Of a stretch of 64,000 bases of DNA, positions 35,401-43,817 are shown piece by piece. The stretch is from Cladopsammia gracilis (Eukaryota; Cnidaria; Anthozoa; Scleractinia; Dendrophylliidae). The DNA lies in NCBI GenBank assembly GCA_022457155.1, contig JAJGOT010000167.1, positions 791,001 to 855,000 on the forward strand, given 5' to 3'. Every line of letters starts with the position of its first letter. Position 1 is the first letter of the stretch. Under the pieces are notes generated by a model. It was not told where the DNA came from, did not search any database, and saw nothing but the letters and a program-made list of their open reading frames with translations. Both the position numbers and the translations under genes were made by a program.

Positions 35401-37045
35401 CCACAATCCCTTGATTCGCTCCGACGAAGGGCTAGCGCTCGAAACGTCAGCTTTCTCGAATCTTTTTACGGTGGCTAATTTACCTTATCGACTCAGTCGA
35501 TAAAACCAAATTCTTGTGCTTCACCCCCACCGACGCAGCACCACAGTTTCTCTAGAAACTAACCCCATTCAATAAACTTGGCCCTTGATTCACCTCAACA
35601 TCTCCCACCATGCTTGGTTAAGGTTACACATAAGGGCACAGATTAACTTAATGATTATTAACTTGTGTTAACGTTGTTTTCAGGAATGTTCCGTCCTTTT
35701 GTGGAAGTGAATATTGTGGGCCCCAACCTGAATGGAAAGAGACGCAAATACTCCACCAGATCAAAAAACAACAACTGGTCTCCAACATACAATGAAACAT
35801 TTTTCTTGTAAGTGACCTTTTTTTAAGTAAAACCTCTACTAATGTCCATTGATTGAGCAAAGCCTCCTAAATTTCAATTTCTTCAGGCAAAAGTAAATTA
35901 AAATGGATCAAGATCTGCACTGCATGATAAAACTGCGCAAGTTTTGGGGGTTAATTTGTGAGCCAAAATTGTTACTCGCATCCATTTAACAGGTAGTCAC
36001 ACATAGTCCTTCAATAATTAGCCTGTTCCAGGCTCCGAGATAGTGGGGAACGTGCGAAGTAAAAAAAGGAAAAAACCACTGGGAAACTGGGGAGATGAGG
36101 GCGGCCCCCGGTGATTTTTTCCCTTTTTTTACTTCGCGCGTTCCCCACTATCTCGGAGCCTGGAACAGGCTATTCAATAATATTATTATCTCGATGTTTC
36201 ACATTATGTTAAGAACTAATATTAAAAGTACCTTTAATTTTAGAGACATAATTAGACACGATTAGTTGAAATGTTCCACAGATGCTGCAAATTCGAGAAA
36301 ACTTAGTGTCGAAAAATATCCCCCTTCCAAAGGCGCTAAACTAAGCTGCTATTTGCTTCGGCAGATAACACAAATCTCGGCCTTGACAATTCTTGCTATC
36401 ATGTGAAAACCTAATTCAACAATTGTTTTATATTACATTTGAAACAATAATTCATCATTTCGGGCTAAACTTTGTAGCGCTTTGAAGGAGAATGCAGATT
36501 ACAGAATCTTGTAACTTGTTTCCCGTTGTCACTAATTAAGTAGGCGGCGCATGCGTGTGGCACGTTTGCGTAACGTCACTTCTGCACGTATAAATCTGGT
36601 CGTCTGTAGATATGGCGTCACAATTCGCTGCCAACGTGACTTACCTGTGTAATCTCAGCCAATGAGAATAGAGGTCGTAATCAAAATCTATAATAATAAA
36701 GACTATTAGTAGAACGAAGAGGTTCAGACTTAATTTTCCTCTCTACCACTGTTCATTATCAGTATCCTTAGCAATGAAGATGACCTGGACAATTACGAGC
36801 TTCACATCTGTGCCAAGGACTACTGCTTTGCTCGTACAGACAACCTTGTGGGCATGACAGTTCTTCATTTAAAGAACATTGCCGAGATGGGCTCCTGTGC
36901 CTGTACCGCTGCTCTGGGGCGTAACATCCAATTGGACTCCAAAGGATGGACTATTCTCAAGATTCTTTCTCAAAGAATGAATGATGAAGTTGCCCGGGAA
37001 TTTGTCTTCTTAAAAAATAACAGCAGGTCCGAGGGATTTGACTAG
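904..37045 (+). CDS. unc13: UNC13/Munc13 family vesicle-priming protein (5' end outside window)
   Basis: The family opens syntaxin through its MUN domain and primes vesicles for SNARE-driven fusion at the plasma membrane, under DAG and Ca2+ control. Exons read from splice signals and frame: 904-1124, 1562-1690, 2737-3053, 6239-6360, 6501-6597, 6739-6838, 7454-7587, 9801-10009, 10202-10286, 10833-10889, 10991-11042, 11113-11220, 12100-12159, 12580-12700, 13435-13541, 13941-13979, 14114-14216, 14317-14358, 14927-15054, 16039-16154, 16759-16821, 16952-17052, 17179-17329, 17737-17805, 17890-17979, 18301-18354, 18642-18844, 19069-19154, 19326-19387, 19511-19581, 24607-24703, 24842-24910, 25939-26013, 26123-26281, 26380-26468, 26688-26741, 27105-27212, 31643-31697, 31872-31940, 32237-32326, 32642-32789, 33753-33848, 34223-34258, 35684-35807, 36763-37045. 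All phases agree. The stop is TAG at 37043. The intron after 12700 uses a GC donor. The end of exon 7 is the least certain boundary. The long-isoform layout, with an N-terminal C2A, resembles Munc13-1. Confidence 0.95.
1562..3053 (+). other. unc13: UNC13 exons 2-3: helical segment and acidic linker
   Basis: Exon 1562-1690 encodes a charged, probably helical stretch just after C2A ([16 protein letters not shown]). Exon 2737-3053 encodes a very acidic, low-complexity stretch with a run such as [13 protein letters not shown]. Acidic linkers of this type follow C2A in vertebrate Munc13-1. Phase is continuous (1 nt + 2 nt at the junction). No catalytic or binding motif is visible. Confidence 0.85.
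2325..2453. repeat. Hairpin MITE-like element, copy 2
   Basis: Same family as 534-636. Arms gggctggatggggaaagatt and its complement surround a GC-rich tip with gagcgcagcgag, a motif that recurs in the hairpin near 63.4 kb. The right flank again reads cttagtcaataag. It lies in intron 2 of UNC13. Confidence 0.75.
3160..3840. repeat. CAGT/CAGACA simple repeats with embedded inverted-repeat element
   Basis: Imperfect gtcagtcag and cagacagac tracts run from 3160 to 3460 and again at 3770-3836. Between them, about 3469-3748, is an element with inverted ends (caggggcggatccagg and cctggatccgccactg) and a poly-G tract. The CAG...CTG ends resemble hAT-type non-autonomous elements, but I could not find a clean target duplication. 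Confidence 0.7.
3841..5045. other. Intronic sequence, nothing recognised
   Basis: Part of UNC13 intron 3. A 133-codon open frame on the - strand (3828-4229) shows no domain and no splice support. I see no RNA gene or clear repeat. Confidence 0.5.
5050..5430. repeat. Complex inverted repeat
   Basis: The block ggttcggcacatgtaaag occurs twice in one orientation (about 5281 and 5391) and once inverted (5125-5145). gtcgacccaaat-like blocks also recur. The whole can fold back on itself and looks like a composite MITE in UNC13 intron 3. Confidence 0.65.
5646..5922. repeat. MITE with G/C-homopolymer subterminal tracts
   Basis: The ends agggaccgaccattatt and aatggtccgtccct are near-perfect inverted copies. 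Inside them a G-rich run on the left is mirrored by a long C-run on the right, followed by ttggaaaattttcg and its complement. Short open frames over it (5461-6118) read through both arms and are not genes. Confidence 0.75.
6501..6756 (+). other. unc13: UNC13 B-box-type zinc finger 1
   Basis: Exons 6501-6597 and 6739-6756 encode the ligand pattern C-x2-C-x8-C-x2-C-x4-C-x2-C-x4-H-x7-H, beginning [14 protein letters not shown] and ending HSK/GKLRHH. This fits the B-box consensus of TRIM- and ZBBX-like proteins. The flanking exon 6239-6360 joins in phase (2 nt + 1 nt), and the phase chain links it to C2A upstream and C1 downstream, so it belongs to UNC13. Known UNC13 proteins have no B-box that I am aware of. 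The likely role is protein binding; that is inference. Confidence 0.85.
6784..7509 (+). other. unc13: UNC13 B-box-type zinc finger 2
   Basis: Exons 6739-6838 and 7454-7587 encode a second copy of exactly the same spacing: C-x2-C-x8-C-x2-C-x4-C-x2-C-x4-H-x7-H, from [13 protein letters not shown] to HAKGTLQQH. The two fingers are 27 residues apart or less, and both end in a basic H[KR]-x-[ED]-S tail, which suggests an internal duplication. Each finger is cut by an intron. After finger 2 the exon continues with a basic, proline-containing stretch to NK at 7587. An open extension to 7652 is discussed in the findings. Confidence 0.85.
7738..7806 (+). repeat. tRNA-like sequence, probably SINE head or tRNA pseudogene
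   Basis: tatagctcagtggtagagca matches the D-arm and box A region of a tRNA. The following 45 bases keep a tRNA-like length to ctaattgtaactcc, but box B is degraded from the GGTTCRANNCC consensus and the acceptor stem does not pair. A working tRNA gene is unlikely; a tRNA-derived SINE head fits better. Confidence 0.6.
7951..8245 (+). repeat. 18-bp minisatellite containing a 5'-splice-site-like motif
   Basis: About 16 nearly perfect copies of gtgagtgggtctgagcta, with gtaagt replacing gtgagt in a few units and one gtgagtggatctgag unit. The unit length is a multiple of three, so the frame reads VSGSEL repeatedly from 7947 to 8270. This is an artefact of the array, not a gene. It lies in UNC13 intron 7. 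Confidence 0.9.
8577..9517. repeat. CAGGGCTC...GAGCCCTG element with a nested relative (8938-9358)
   Basis: The outer ends are cagggctcaacctt and aaggtcgagccctg. The inner ends are cagggctccaaatt and aaatttcgagccctg. The inner element holds repeated ttgcgactaaa-like blocks. A related element occupies 25027-25600. CAG...CTG ends are hAT-like, but no clean 8-bp target duplication is evident. Confidence 0.65.
9801..10889 (+). other. unc13: UNC13 exons 8-10: charged linker before C1
   Basis: The three exons encode [18 protein letters not shown], an acidic [15 protein letters not shown] run, basic patches ([18 protein letters not shown]) and HLNDEEL. Phases 0-2-0 agree. The basic-then-hydrophobic end resembles the stretch just before C1 in Munc13-1 in position only. 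No calmodulin-binding helix is obvious. Confidence 0.8.
10991..12159 (+). other. unc13: UNC13 C1 domain (DAG/phorbol-ester binding)
   Basis: Exons 10991-11042, 11113-11220 and 12100-12159 give [13 protein letters not shown], then [33 protein letters not shown] and LLNADCLQ. All zinc ligands of a typical C1 (H, then C-x2-C, C-x2-C, H-x2-C, C) are present. So is the Trp of LLWG that matters for DAG affinity in Munc13-1. The domain should therefore bind DAG at the plasma membrane. Confidence 0.95.
11230..12040. repeat. CAGT/CAGACA-rich simple repeats in UNC13 intron 12
   Basis: Imperfect runs of cagtcagtcag, cagacagac and gatagacag occur at about 11230-11480 and 11820-12040. They are the same sequence class as 3160-3460. 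Between them, 11490-11810, I see nothing recognisable. Confidence 0.75.
12160..12579 (+). repeat. UNC13 intron 13: 24-bp minisatellite, open and in frame
   Basis: The intron is exactly 420 nt, has a consensus donor (gtaagt) and acceptor (ttttaccag), and is filled from about 12195 by copies of a 24-bp unit like accactataccactgcacag. The host reading frame passes from exon 13 through the whole intron into exon 14 with no stop, reading HYTTAQAN- then [12 protein letters not shown] repeats after an internal phase change. Confidence 0.9.
12922..13339. mobile_element. Non-autonomous element, 6-bp TSD, TAT...ATA ends
   Basis: The ends tatgcctgccaa and ttggcaggcata are inverted copies, and the element is bordered on both sides by gcattt (12916-12921 and 13340-13345). 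A 6-bp duplication with TAY/RTA termini fits the IS3EU group as I recall it. The inside holds tctcacgcct and cttcggaacatcttcgg-type short repeats and no coding sequence. Confidence 0.7.
13672..13880. repeat. Short inverted-repeat element (TTAACCC...)
   Basis: The left end ttaaccctttaactcccaa faces a right end tctgggagtgaacagcttaa. Similar ends (cctttgattccca and tgggagtcaaagggttaa) bound the composite element at 58.77-60.59 kb. It lies in UNC13 intron 15. Confidence 0.5.
15149..15875. mobile_element. TTAA-flanked non-autonomous DNA element, intact copy
   Basis: Terminal inverted repeats ggttacagtgtaccttc are bordered by TTAA at both sides (15149-15152, 15872-15875). The inside carries its own inverted pair, aaaaacgtgtcggcgatttt and aaattcgccgacacg, and has no coding capacity. 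TTAA duplications are known for piggyBac and some other families, but these ends lack the piggyBac CCY start, so the family is open. A second copy is at 27552-31564. Confidence 0.85.
16453..16593. repeat. Hairpin in UNC13 intron 20
   Basis: ttgtggttcaattttatcct and its complement aggataaaattgaaccacaa form arms of about 50 bp, with the pair caaattttattttcctttg and aaaggaaaataaactttg inside. The loop is short. This is a foldback repeat without coding content. Confidence 0.75.
19650..24360 (+). repeat. 4.7-kb mosaic minisatellite (12-bp and 20-bp units)
   Basis: The array is built of ttggtcagtatg (12 bp) and ttggtcagtatggatgtctg (20 bp), with rarer variants ttggttagtatg, gatgtatg and ggtcagtaag. 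It fills almost the whole 5025-nt UNC13 intron 30. Because 20 is not a multiple of three, each 20-bp unit shifts frame, and all three + frames stay open for hundreds of codons (VGQY, LVSM and CWSV repeats). The open frames end mainly at the ttag variant. They are by-products, not genes. Confidence 0.97.
24911..25938. other. UNC13 intron 32, mostly a CAGGGCTC-type element
   Basis: About 25027-25600 is a relative of the 8577-9517 element: it starts caggggttgaactta, contains a cactagctattc-type block and ends tttcgagccctg. The rest (25601-25938) shows nothing I recognise. Confidence 0.55.
28261..28423 (+). pseudogene. N-terminal transposase remnant, SAM-like helical segment
   Basis: From an ATG at 28261 the frame reads [34 protein letters not shown] and [10 protein letters not shown]. 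This pattern (leucine-rich helices ending in LGI) resembles a SAM-like or death-fold segment, and I recall similar N-termini in this integrase family. It then changes frame relative to the integrase part, so an internal piece was probably deleted between the two. The start lies just inside the left inverted repeat. Confidence 0.5.
28424..29284 (+). pseudogene. Integrase-core transposase fragment
   Basis: About 286 codons with no stop: a basic start ([10 protein letters not shown]), then [14 protein letters not shown] (first catalytic Asp), [23 protein letters not shown] (second Asp), and [17 protein letters not shown] (catalytic Glu). This is the D-D-E order of an rve-type integrase. The usual D-x-G-x-E-N after the second Asp reads DICMGLEN here, a small change near the active site. 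The frame has no ATG at its start (GTG) and lacks the usual N-terminal helix-turn-helix, so it looks like a defective copy. It lies in UNC13 intron 37 on the same strand as the host gene. Confidence 0.8.
32790..33752. other. UNC13 intron 41, nothing clear
   Basis: Around 33190-33360 is sequence of a dispersed-repeat style (gggatctttaacgtcccc). No boundaries or coding regions can be assigned. Confidence 0.4.
34430..35183. repeat. 109-bp tandem repeat with flanking dispersed repeat
   Basis: gactgttatacaacctgata recurs at 34584, 34693, 34803, 34912, 35021 and 35130, so the period is 109-110 bp and copies are over 95% alike by eye. The left flank, 34430-34580, shares gttttgaattgagtgtc and gtgattggctaaa with the element at 49580-49832. 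The array runs into the Penelope-like fragment that carries the hammerhead-like motif at 35.4 kb. Confidence 0.85.
35184..35625. repeat. Penelope-type terminal fragment around the 35.4-kb hammerhead motif
   Basis: The stretch gacgaagggctagcgctcga, followed by a ggctaatttacc / cgactcagtcgataaaacc block, looks like the terminal repeat of a Penelope-like retroelement. No reverse transcriptase is present here. The call rests on the ribozyme-like motif and my memory of similar coral repeats, so it is tentative. Confidence 0.4.
35413..35462 (+). ncRNA. Hammerhead-ribozyme-like motif (core changed at one position)
   Basis: Core blocks in order: CCGACGA (35421-35427; the consensus is CTGANGA, so T is C), helix II gggc/gctc with a tagc loop, GAAAC (35441-35445) and GTC (35446-35448). 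Helix I can pair CT with AG next to the core and gattcg (35413-35418) with cgaatc (35457-35462) across an inner loop. The very short helix III (AC/GT) is the minimal form known from Penelope-like elements. The U-to-C change may reduce cleavage. Confidence 0.55.
36019..36172. mobile_element. 154-bp foldback MITE with 9-bp target duplication
   Basis: Left arm tagcctgttccaggctccga and its exact complement at the right end enclose a shorter asymmetric centre. ttcaataat flanks both ends (36010-36018 and 36173-36181). Nine-base duplications are typical of Mutator-like elements. It lies in the last UNC13 intron (35808-36762). Confidence 0.85.
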
Positions 37046-39730
37046 TGTAATGATTTGAGTACGTAAAGGATAAAAGTACTTAAATTATCATCGGGTTATG
37101 ATTTGAATTGCCACATTCTTTTAAGTTATGTTGCTATTTATTTAATATATTTGACAAAAGACAAAGGAATGCTTTTTTGAAAAACAAAAACTCCAAGTTT
37201 CCCAATTTATTTAGATGTCTAAAGAATTGTGGGATAAATTGAGCGGTCCAATAACAACTTTGCATCGTAGTTGTGGAACCACTGAAGTTCTCTTGAAAGA
37301 AATATGTCGCAATCGCACCAGAAGAGACATGCCCATGCCTGCGAAGTTGAACTTAACTATGTTACCGATAGTACAGACCATAGATAGCTTTTGATGCCCG
37401 TTGTCGATTTTCTCCTATACCAGTCATTATCCCAGGGGTATCCTATAGGTAGTAACGACGGCTTTGTTTGGCGGAACATGAGAACCAGGCTTAATGTTTT
37501 TGCTGCAAGGTTACTAAGCCATGACAATTAAATATATATTAGATATATATTAGGTTTGATATAAATGGCTTATACATTGTGGTTATCTTGGCTAAAACTA
37601 AATAATGTAAATTTTGTATTTATTAATGGAATCATGCACTAGTAGTCAGTGTTAAGATATTGGAAGAAATTATGTTTCTCTACGCTGTATAGCAACATTA
37701 TCGAGGAAAGAAAAAGGGAGAAAAAATAAGGAGGACAACATGTAAATTAGAAATGTATTAACTGGGTGCTGGACCCAAAAATGGTTCCTCAAAATTTACC
37801 TTCTTTGTGTCACAAAAGAGAACATTGCGGAGTTTCAGTTTTCTTTTAAAAACCCAGTAACATTTAATACTCCTTTAGTTATGCAATACTGTGCAAAAGT
37901 TATAGAATCAGAATTTGACGAATTCCTCTCTTTGTTCTCGCAGACGTTTGCGAAAAAAATTGTTGAAATAAAAGCGAAATTTCACTGCAACAAAAGCCCT
38001 GGAAATTTCGCCGAAAACGTCTCAAAAAATCGTTTGTGTTTTTTTTTACTAAAAGCACCAACATTCCGGAAATTATTTGCATTACGTTTGCACAGTTCTA
38101 TAATAGGCAAGACGATAAAAGTACTTTTAAAATCTTGCTTTTTGCTGATAGTTGAAAGGTTAGTTGGTAGCAATCTCATGTTTAAACTTGAGGTATTTTA
38201 TAGAAATAGTTTTTGGAACTACAGTGTTTATATCAAATAGCTGCAGAAAAGTACTTTTACAGCAGTAATATTATTTTTGATAAAGGACAAGTTGAATAAA
38301 AGAAAATATAAAAGCAGCAAAATAGTGATGTCTAGTAAGTCTTCGAGTACAACTTGGGTCTCTCATCCCTTGTTATTATAATTGGCGCGTTTTAATTGAA
38401 GTAGAAAGTATAGTCTTTGGGGCTGTTTCTCCGACCTTGGTGGCGTAAAACATTCTTGGTGTTCGAGAGAAAGAAATTCTGAGTTCTTTACATTTCTTTG
38501 GATGTAATTCCAATCTGTAGTTTTAGCCCTGGCCCTAAATGAGCCAATTTTTAAAATAAGCATCGCGCTTACAACAAACACCACGTGATCATGAATTTCC
38601 CGCCATTTTTCATGGCGGCCACCGGTGGATCTTAGCGTTTATTTGAACAAAAATAGACTCCACTTGTGTCTGACTTTGTCAATGGTTTGGTTAGCCTTGA
38701 AACATAATACCATACTTCAAAAGTTGTTAAAATCCCTGAGTTAACAGATGGAACCACAATCCATATTAACAACAAAATAAATAATACTCCAAGGTAGAAT
38801 TTCACTAAAGAAGATGGTTATTTAAATATTTGATTTATTCTTGTGAGAATAAAATAACAAATACTGTTACCTAATATCCATTTTCCGTTCAACAGAAAGT
38901 ACAGCTATCGGAAACAAAACCGACTGTTACCAAATATTCCTTTTCCATTCAACTGAAAATAGAGCTGTAGATAGATAAATCGTGTATTGCCACCAGTAAT
39001 TTGCAGATAGATAAATCGGTCATTATACACCAGTAGTTATTTGCAGTCTGTCCAAAGAAATGCGTGTAAGAAGTAGGCAATGCTCTAATGTTCCGCGGCA
39101 TTCACGTGCATTTCGCTTTCCCCACATAAGATCGTTTGGATTTTTTTACCGAGAATGCATCAACCTATGGACAACATGTTTTTTAAATAAAATGTACTGG
39201 AACTTTATTTTAAAGTGATGTTTCTTTTGTGCTACAAGATTTCATTCAATCGTGAAACTCCAAAACAATGGCGAAGAAAGGCTTCTAATTTTACATGTTT
39301 CCCACATAGAATTTTAGTTGCATTAAAACTCCGAATAGTTTTCACTAAAAGGGAATCAATTAGTAAACTAGAGAGAAATAAATGCACTACCTGGTTAAGT
39401 TATGGTAGATTTTCACGTTTTAGCCAATGAGGTGGACGGTTTCAACAATATCACAATTAACACCTTTCTGCATTCCCTGCCGTTAGGTTGCATGCCTACT
39501 TCTTACTAGGACCATTACTTAAAAGTAAAGTTGCGTTTTTGCTATACAAATAACTAACATTAAGGATATCGTGGGACATTTTCATGGGCATATTAGAGTT
39601 AGTGCTGAATGATGAAAATAAATGACAGAGTATTTTTAACTCGGTTGAAAGAATTTTGAAATTGAATCAGGTGAACTCGTATGCATGTTCGAAGATGAGC
39701 TTTGTAATTTAATCATGATTTCATATTCGT
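37046..39730. other. UNC13 3' UTR and downstream intergenic DNA
   Basis: The sequence directly after the stop should be 3' UTR. Several AATAAA-like hexamers exist (for example in gttgaataaaagaaa near 38291), but none can be chosen without transcript data. Short open frames at 37881-38240 and 38363-38584 show no domain. Confidence 0.5.
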
Positions 39731-39734
39731 TGTG

Positions 39735-39925
39735 TAAGACTGAGACATGGCTGACTCACATGGCCCCAGGAAATCATGAGTAACACGCTTTACAGAATTG
39801 CATGATGGGAAACAAACTGAGACATCGCTGACTCACGTGGTAAACAACCTCATGCCCCAGGAAATCATGAGTAACATGCTTTACAGAATTGCATGATGGG
39901 AAACAAACTGAGTCATCCCTGTGGC
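39735..39925. repeat. Two-copy tandem duplication of about 95 bp
   Basis: The blocks ccccaggaaatcatgagtaa and ctttacagaattgcatgatg plus gggaaacaaactgag occur twice in the same order, separated by about 95 bp. The second copy carries an extra ggtaaacaacctcat. It is a recent local duplication without coding content. Confidence 0.75.
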
Positions 39926-40109
39926 ATCAGGTATCATTTCATTTTCAAATGGAAGTACGTCATGTTTTCGAAATTTCCGGCCTTTGAACAAGAACGTCTC
40001 GTCTCTTTTCTTTCCGTGAGGCCCGGAGAACGAGAGGTTCGTTCTCAGTCTCTTAATTTCTTTTGGCTTGGTCCTGTTTCAGCACAAGCAAGATGTTAAT
40101 TAATTAATT

Positions 40110-40190
40110 GATAGATTTATAATAATAATTTTATTAACAATTAGAATAACTATTTACAATACATTAAAATTCTAATACGATAATTGATAG

Positions 40191-40242
<52 letters not shown>

Positions 40243-40250
40243 GAGGCTCC
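40110..40250. repeat. Dispersed tail repeat plus AAT microsatellite
   Basis: taactatttacaatacatta and flanking ttattaacaatta recur at about 43270 and 43575, each time next to an AAT or AATAAA tract. This looks like the 3' end of a SINE or LINE family. A perfect AAT tract follows at about 40192-40240. Confidence 0.65.
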
Positions 40251-40554
40251 TAGCAGCCTATACTCATGCGCATGCGTAAGTAAGTTAAGAAGATGATAAG
40301 AAGATAAGAAGATGAGAAGAAGATGAGGAGAAGATAAGAAGATGATAAGATGTCCGACATGGCGAAGAGTACTCCTTTTATTCAGTCATCGTTCCTGCAA
40401 ACCACGTTGTTTACTATTCATTGTTTTGGAAATGAAGGCTGTACCACAATGAAGGGAATGATTCTTCTATGTCTTATATATACCAAACATGAGCATTGCT
40501 AATGTAAGTAGGGTTGTAGGAGACGCTGTCGTGACACTTGAGTAACGCTCTTTT

Positions 40555-40622
40555 ACCGGAAGTGAGAGTAGCCGGAAGTCACTAAACAGGAAGTGTTGTG
40601 GCAAAGCTATGAACCGGAAGTG
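40555..40622 (+). promoter_or_regulatory. Cluster of ETS-like motifs
   Basis: Within 68 bp there are accggaagtg (twice), gccggaagtc and caggaagtg, all in the same orientation. The first, second and last match the ETS core CCGGAAGT exactly. Such clusters occur in TATA-less promoters, but no transcript start or neighbouring gene is visible, so regulatory use is a guess. Confidence 0.3.
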
Positions 40623-40639
40623 TACAATTTAAAATATGC

Positions 40640-43200
40640 TGCATAAATTTGCATGCAAAATCGTGACACAAAAAATAAAAATAATAAAAACAAGAAAAAC
40701 GGAGCCGAAACCTTACCTCATGCCGCTACGCGCATGAGTAATAAGCTCACATCACCGAAGTATTATTCATTGATGCCCTGTAAATAAAAATATAACATTA
40801 AAATAAAAAAGTAATTAATTTTACAGGTTTCAACTGACTATTTTTACAGAATAAGAATTACGATTAAGGACGTTCGCGCGAAAATCTTGTAACATTGATT
40901 TTTTTTTTCTAAAATTTTTGCTACAGCTAGGTAATGAGTTACTCGTGTCAGAAATGCAAAAAAATTGGGGGGTTACCGACTTCGTTTCGGAGATAAGATA
41001 TCTGAAAGGCCACCTAATTTGGAAAAATTCCTTACTCGGTATGGCCCTGATGTCTGTCAGTCTAAATATATTGCAAATGAATCTCTAGAATGGAACTTTC
41101 TTTGCCAAATTTTATAGGAGTGGGTCCATTAAGCAAATTAAATCAACTGGTCGCGTCCCTTTAAGTAAATCCTATTTTTAAACGACAGCATTTGCAAATC
41201 ATGACAGCCGAAAGTTGCCGGGATTCGATGTTGCGTGGGTAGAAAAATGTGAAAATTTTAAACTTCCTTCATTGATTTTTTGTTCATTTTTTCACAATCT
41301 GTCGAGAATTACAAAAGAAAAATTATAAAGTAAAAAAAAAGTAGTAAGTAAAATGCATTAAAAAACGAAAAGATTGTGTGTCACGAAAAAAACAACAAAC
41401 GGCCAAGCTCTTATCGTGCCTGGGTGGGAACTTATTCTGTTGATAACATGTGGCTTTGATAAAAAACATACAAGGCATATCATTGGTCACATGAATATTT
41501 AAAAACATATTGATTTTAATATTTCCTGAACATTATTTCCTTTTTTCGTGTATTTTCACACTTGCAGCTCTATCTTTAGCATAAATCGGTAACAAAACAT
41601 CTGATTTGACCAATTCAAAAGGCCAAGCCTTGAAAAGATTTATAATTTTTCACACAAAGATCTTGGCAACCACAAACGTCTCTACGTAAGTATAATGAGA
41701 TTTGTTCAAGTAATGTTTTATTGTAATCCAAGGTTTTGACGTGACTTCTTGTAAAATGTATTCTAAATCAGGCACAATATATGCCTTTTGTGGCAATTTT
41801 ATTTAAAAACAATTCGTGCCACAGAATTACGGAGTTAAAAATATGATTCATGTTTTCTTTTTTCTCCTTTGGTTGCTTTTTAACAGGAACGTAAGGTTTC
41901 GTAAAAGTGTGACATATTTAATTACTTTTTTGATGGCGCACTAGACACTGGAATAAGAACAAATCGCAAAGAAGATCACAGACTGAATGATTTCATTTTG
42001 TAATGGCGAGCCAAACTGTGCCATGTAATTAAGAAAAAAAGCATCAAAATATGTATTTAACTCTGTCTGAAACCAAATTGAAAATAAACTTCGGAGACAA
42101 ACGTAGGTAACCAAAGGTTAAATAACCCATATTTTTTCTTATTTCAGTCACTTTTTTCAGTGCTTGATTTTTAGGTAGGTTTGTTTTTATTATGCGAAAT
42201 AATCTTAGCTTGAGCCCTATATCTTTAACAAAAATTCTTGAGCTTTAAAAAACTTGAAGGCCGTTCTTAATTGAAATAATCTGCGCCACGAAGCTTATTT
42301 GATCTCGATTTAATAAAAATGGGTGCATCCTGACTAAATTTTAAAAACAGTTTACTTTTCTTGTCAGAAATTGAAAGAACTCAGTATTTTTTAGATTACA
42401 GGCTGTCATTTTTTTTTTCTGGCATTAAGCTCAATTAAACGGTACGCGTGCAAGTAGGGTACGCAAAATTATGTTTTCTCATCCTTCTGTCTTCACATTT
42501 ATACTAAAACATAATTAACACCAGCTTTCGAATACATATTTGAGATCATTTTCTGAGGATATTTGTAGGATATAATTAAAAAAACAGTTTTAGAAGATAA
42601 AATAAATATGCCTGGACTATTTTACAGAAAAAATAACATTAAAAAAATCAACTTGTGAAATAAATAATGTTCCTCACAGCAGTTGTACGGTAAAAATTAT
42701 GAGCGGCACGCAAGATGATATGACAAACGTCATGCTCGCAATTTAATTTCCATCATTCATTACTGATCTACTGAAATTCTAACTTGATAAGAGTTTAATG
42801 AATACATTACTGTGCTTTGTGAACACAGATAATGAGATCTTAGTCTTTGGATGTATCAGCCTGCGTGGGAGAATGTTTAGAACAGAAGAAAGGGGATAAC
42901 AACGAAAAGAATAGTAGGGGTGAAGAAGGCGGACGTCCACCTTCCCACTCCCCACTTCCCCCTACTCCGCCCTCACTTAAGGCAAGAGCGAGGAGAAGGA
43001 AAAGGCGAGGGTTAGCTGTTGAAACCAGCGTTTTGATACTCTAGGAATATGTTTACATCGATAATCAAATTGGCGATAAGTGTTCTTGCGTAGAAAACAG
43101 TCCACGTTTCATTGTAAATTTTGTTGCAAAAATATCTTTATTTTTATTGCCTTGGGCTAAAAGACTTACGTCAATGATTCATGAAGAAGATCTCTAAAAA
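40640..43200. other. Intergenic sequence, nothing recognised
   Basis: AT-rich DNA without a supported gene. The open frame at 42847-43044 is short, basic and proline-rich and matches no family I know. Confidence 0.5.
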
Positions 43201-43204
43201 ACTA

Positions 43205-43226
43205 CAATTTACAAATGCTTAATATT

Positions 43227-43257
<31 letters not shown>

Positions 43258-43365
43258 AACAAGATGTTTATTAACAATTAAAATAACTATTTACAATACA
43301 TTAAAATTCTAATTACGATAAAATATACGATAAAATATGTACATAAAATACGATAAAATATGTAC

Positions 43366-43413
<48 letters not shown>

Positions 43414-43696
43414 GTGTTCTCCATTACATGATTGTTGGTTATATACCCTAGGTATATGGTTTATACCCGGATATAACCTGTATAGAAATGAATCGATAAA
43501 ACCTACAAATAATAATAATAATAATAAAAACCAAATATTTTATTGATAACAAAGCTGACTATTAATTATTATTAACTATTAATTTACAATACATTAAAAT
43601 TGTAATTACGATAAAATATGTACATTTGAAAAAGCTATAACGTTCATTCATATAAATTTTCATTTCACAACGCCCGACAAGCCCAAGCAAACAGAC

Positions 43697-43735
<39 letters not shown>
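43205..43735. repeat. AAT microsatellites and dispersed tail repeats
   Basis: AAT tracts lie at about 43227-43254, 43368-43414, 43506-43526 and 43698-43735. Two copies of the taactatttacaatacatta-type repeat lie between them (near 43270 and 43575). The last tract touches the Penelope-like element. Confidence 0.85.
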
Positions 43736-43817
43736 GTGACTTAGAAAAACATTTAACTATAAAAAATTGCGACAAAACATTTCTTAAAAACATTGTAAAA
43801 TGTTAAAAAGCTAAAAA

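Larger units (their letters stand above)
33753..37045 (+). other. unc13: UNC13 C2C domain and C-terminus
   Basis: Exons 33753-33848, 34223-34258, 35684-35807 and 36763-37045 encode [73 protein letters not shown] and the tail [20 protein letters not shown]. The Ca2+-ligand Asp set seen in C2B is not kept, as in other UNC13 C2C domains, which bind membranes without Ca2+. The stop at 37043-37045 follows GFD. Confidence 0.95.
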
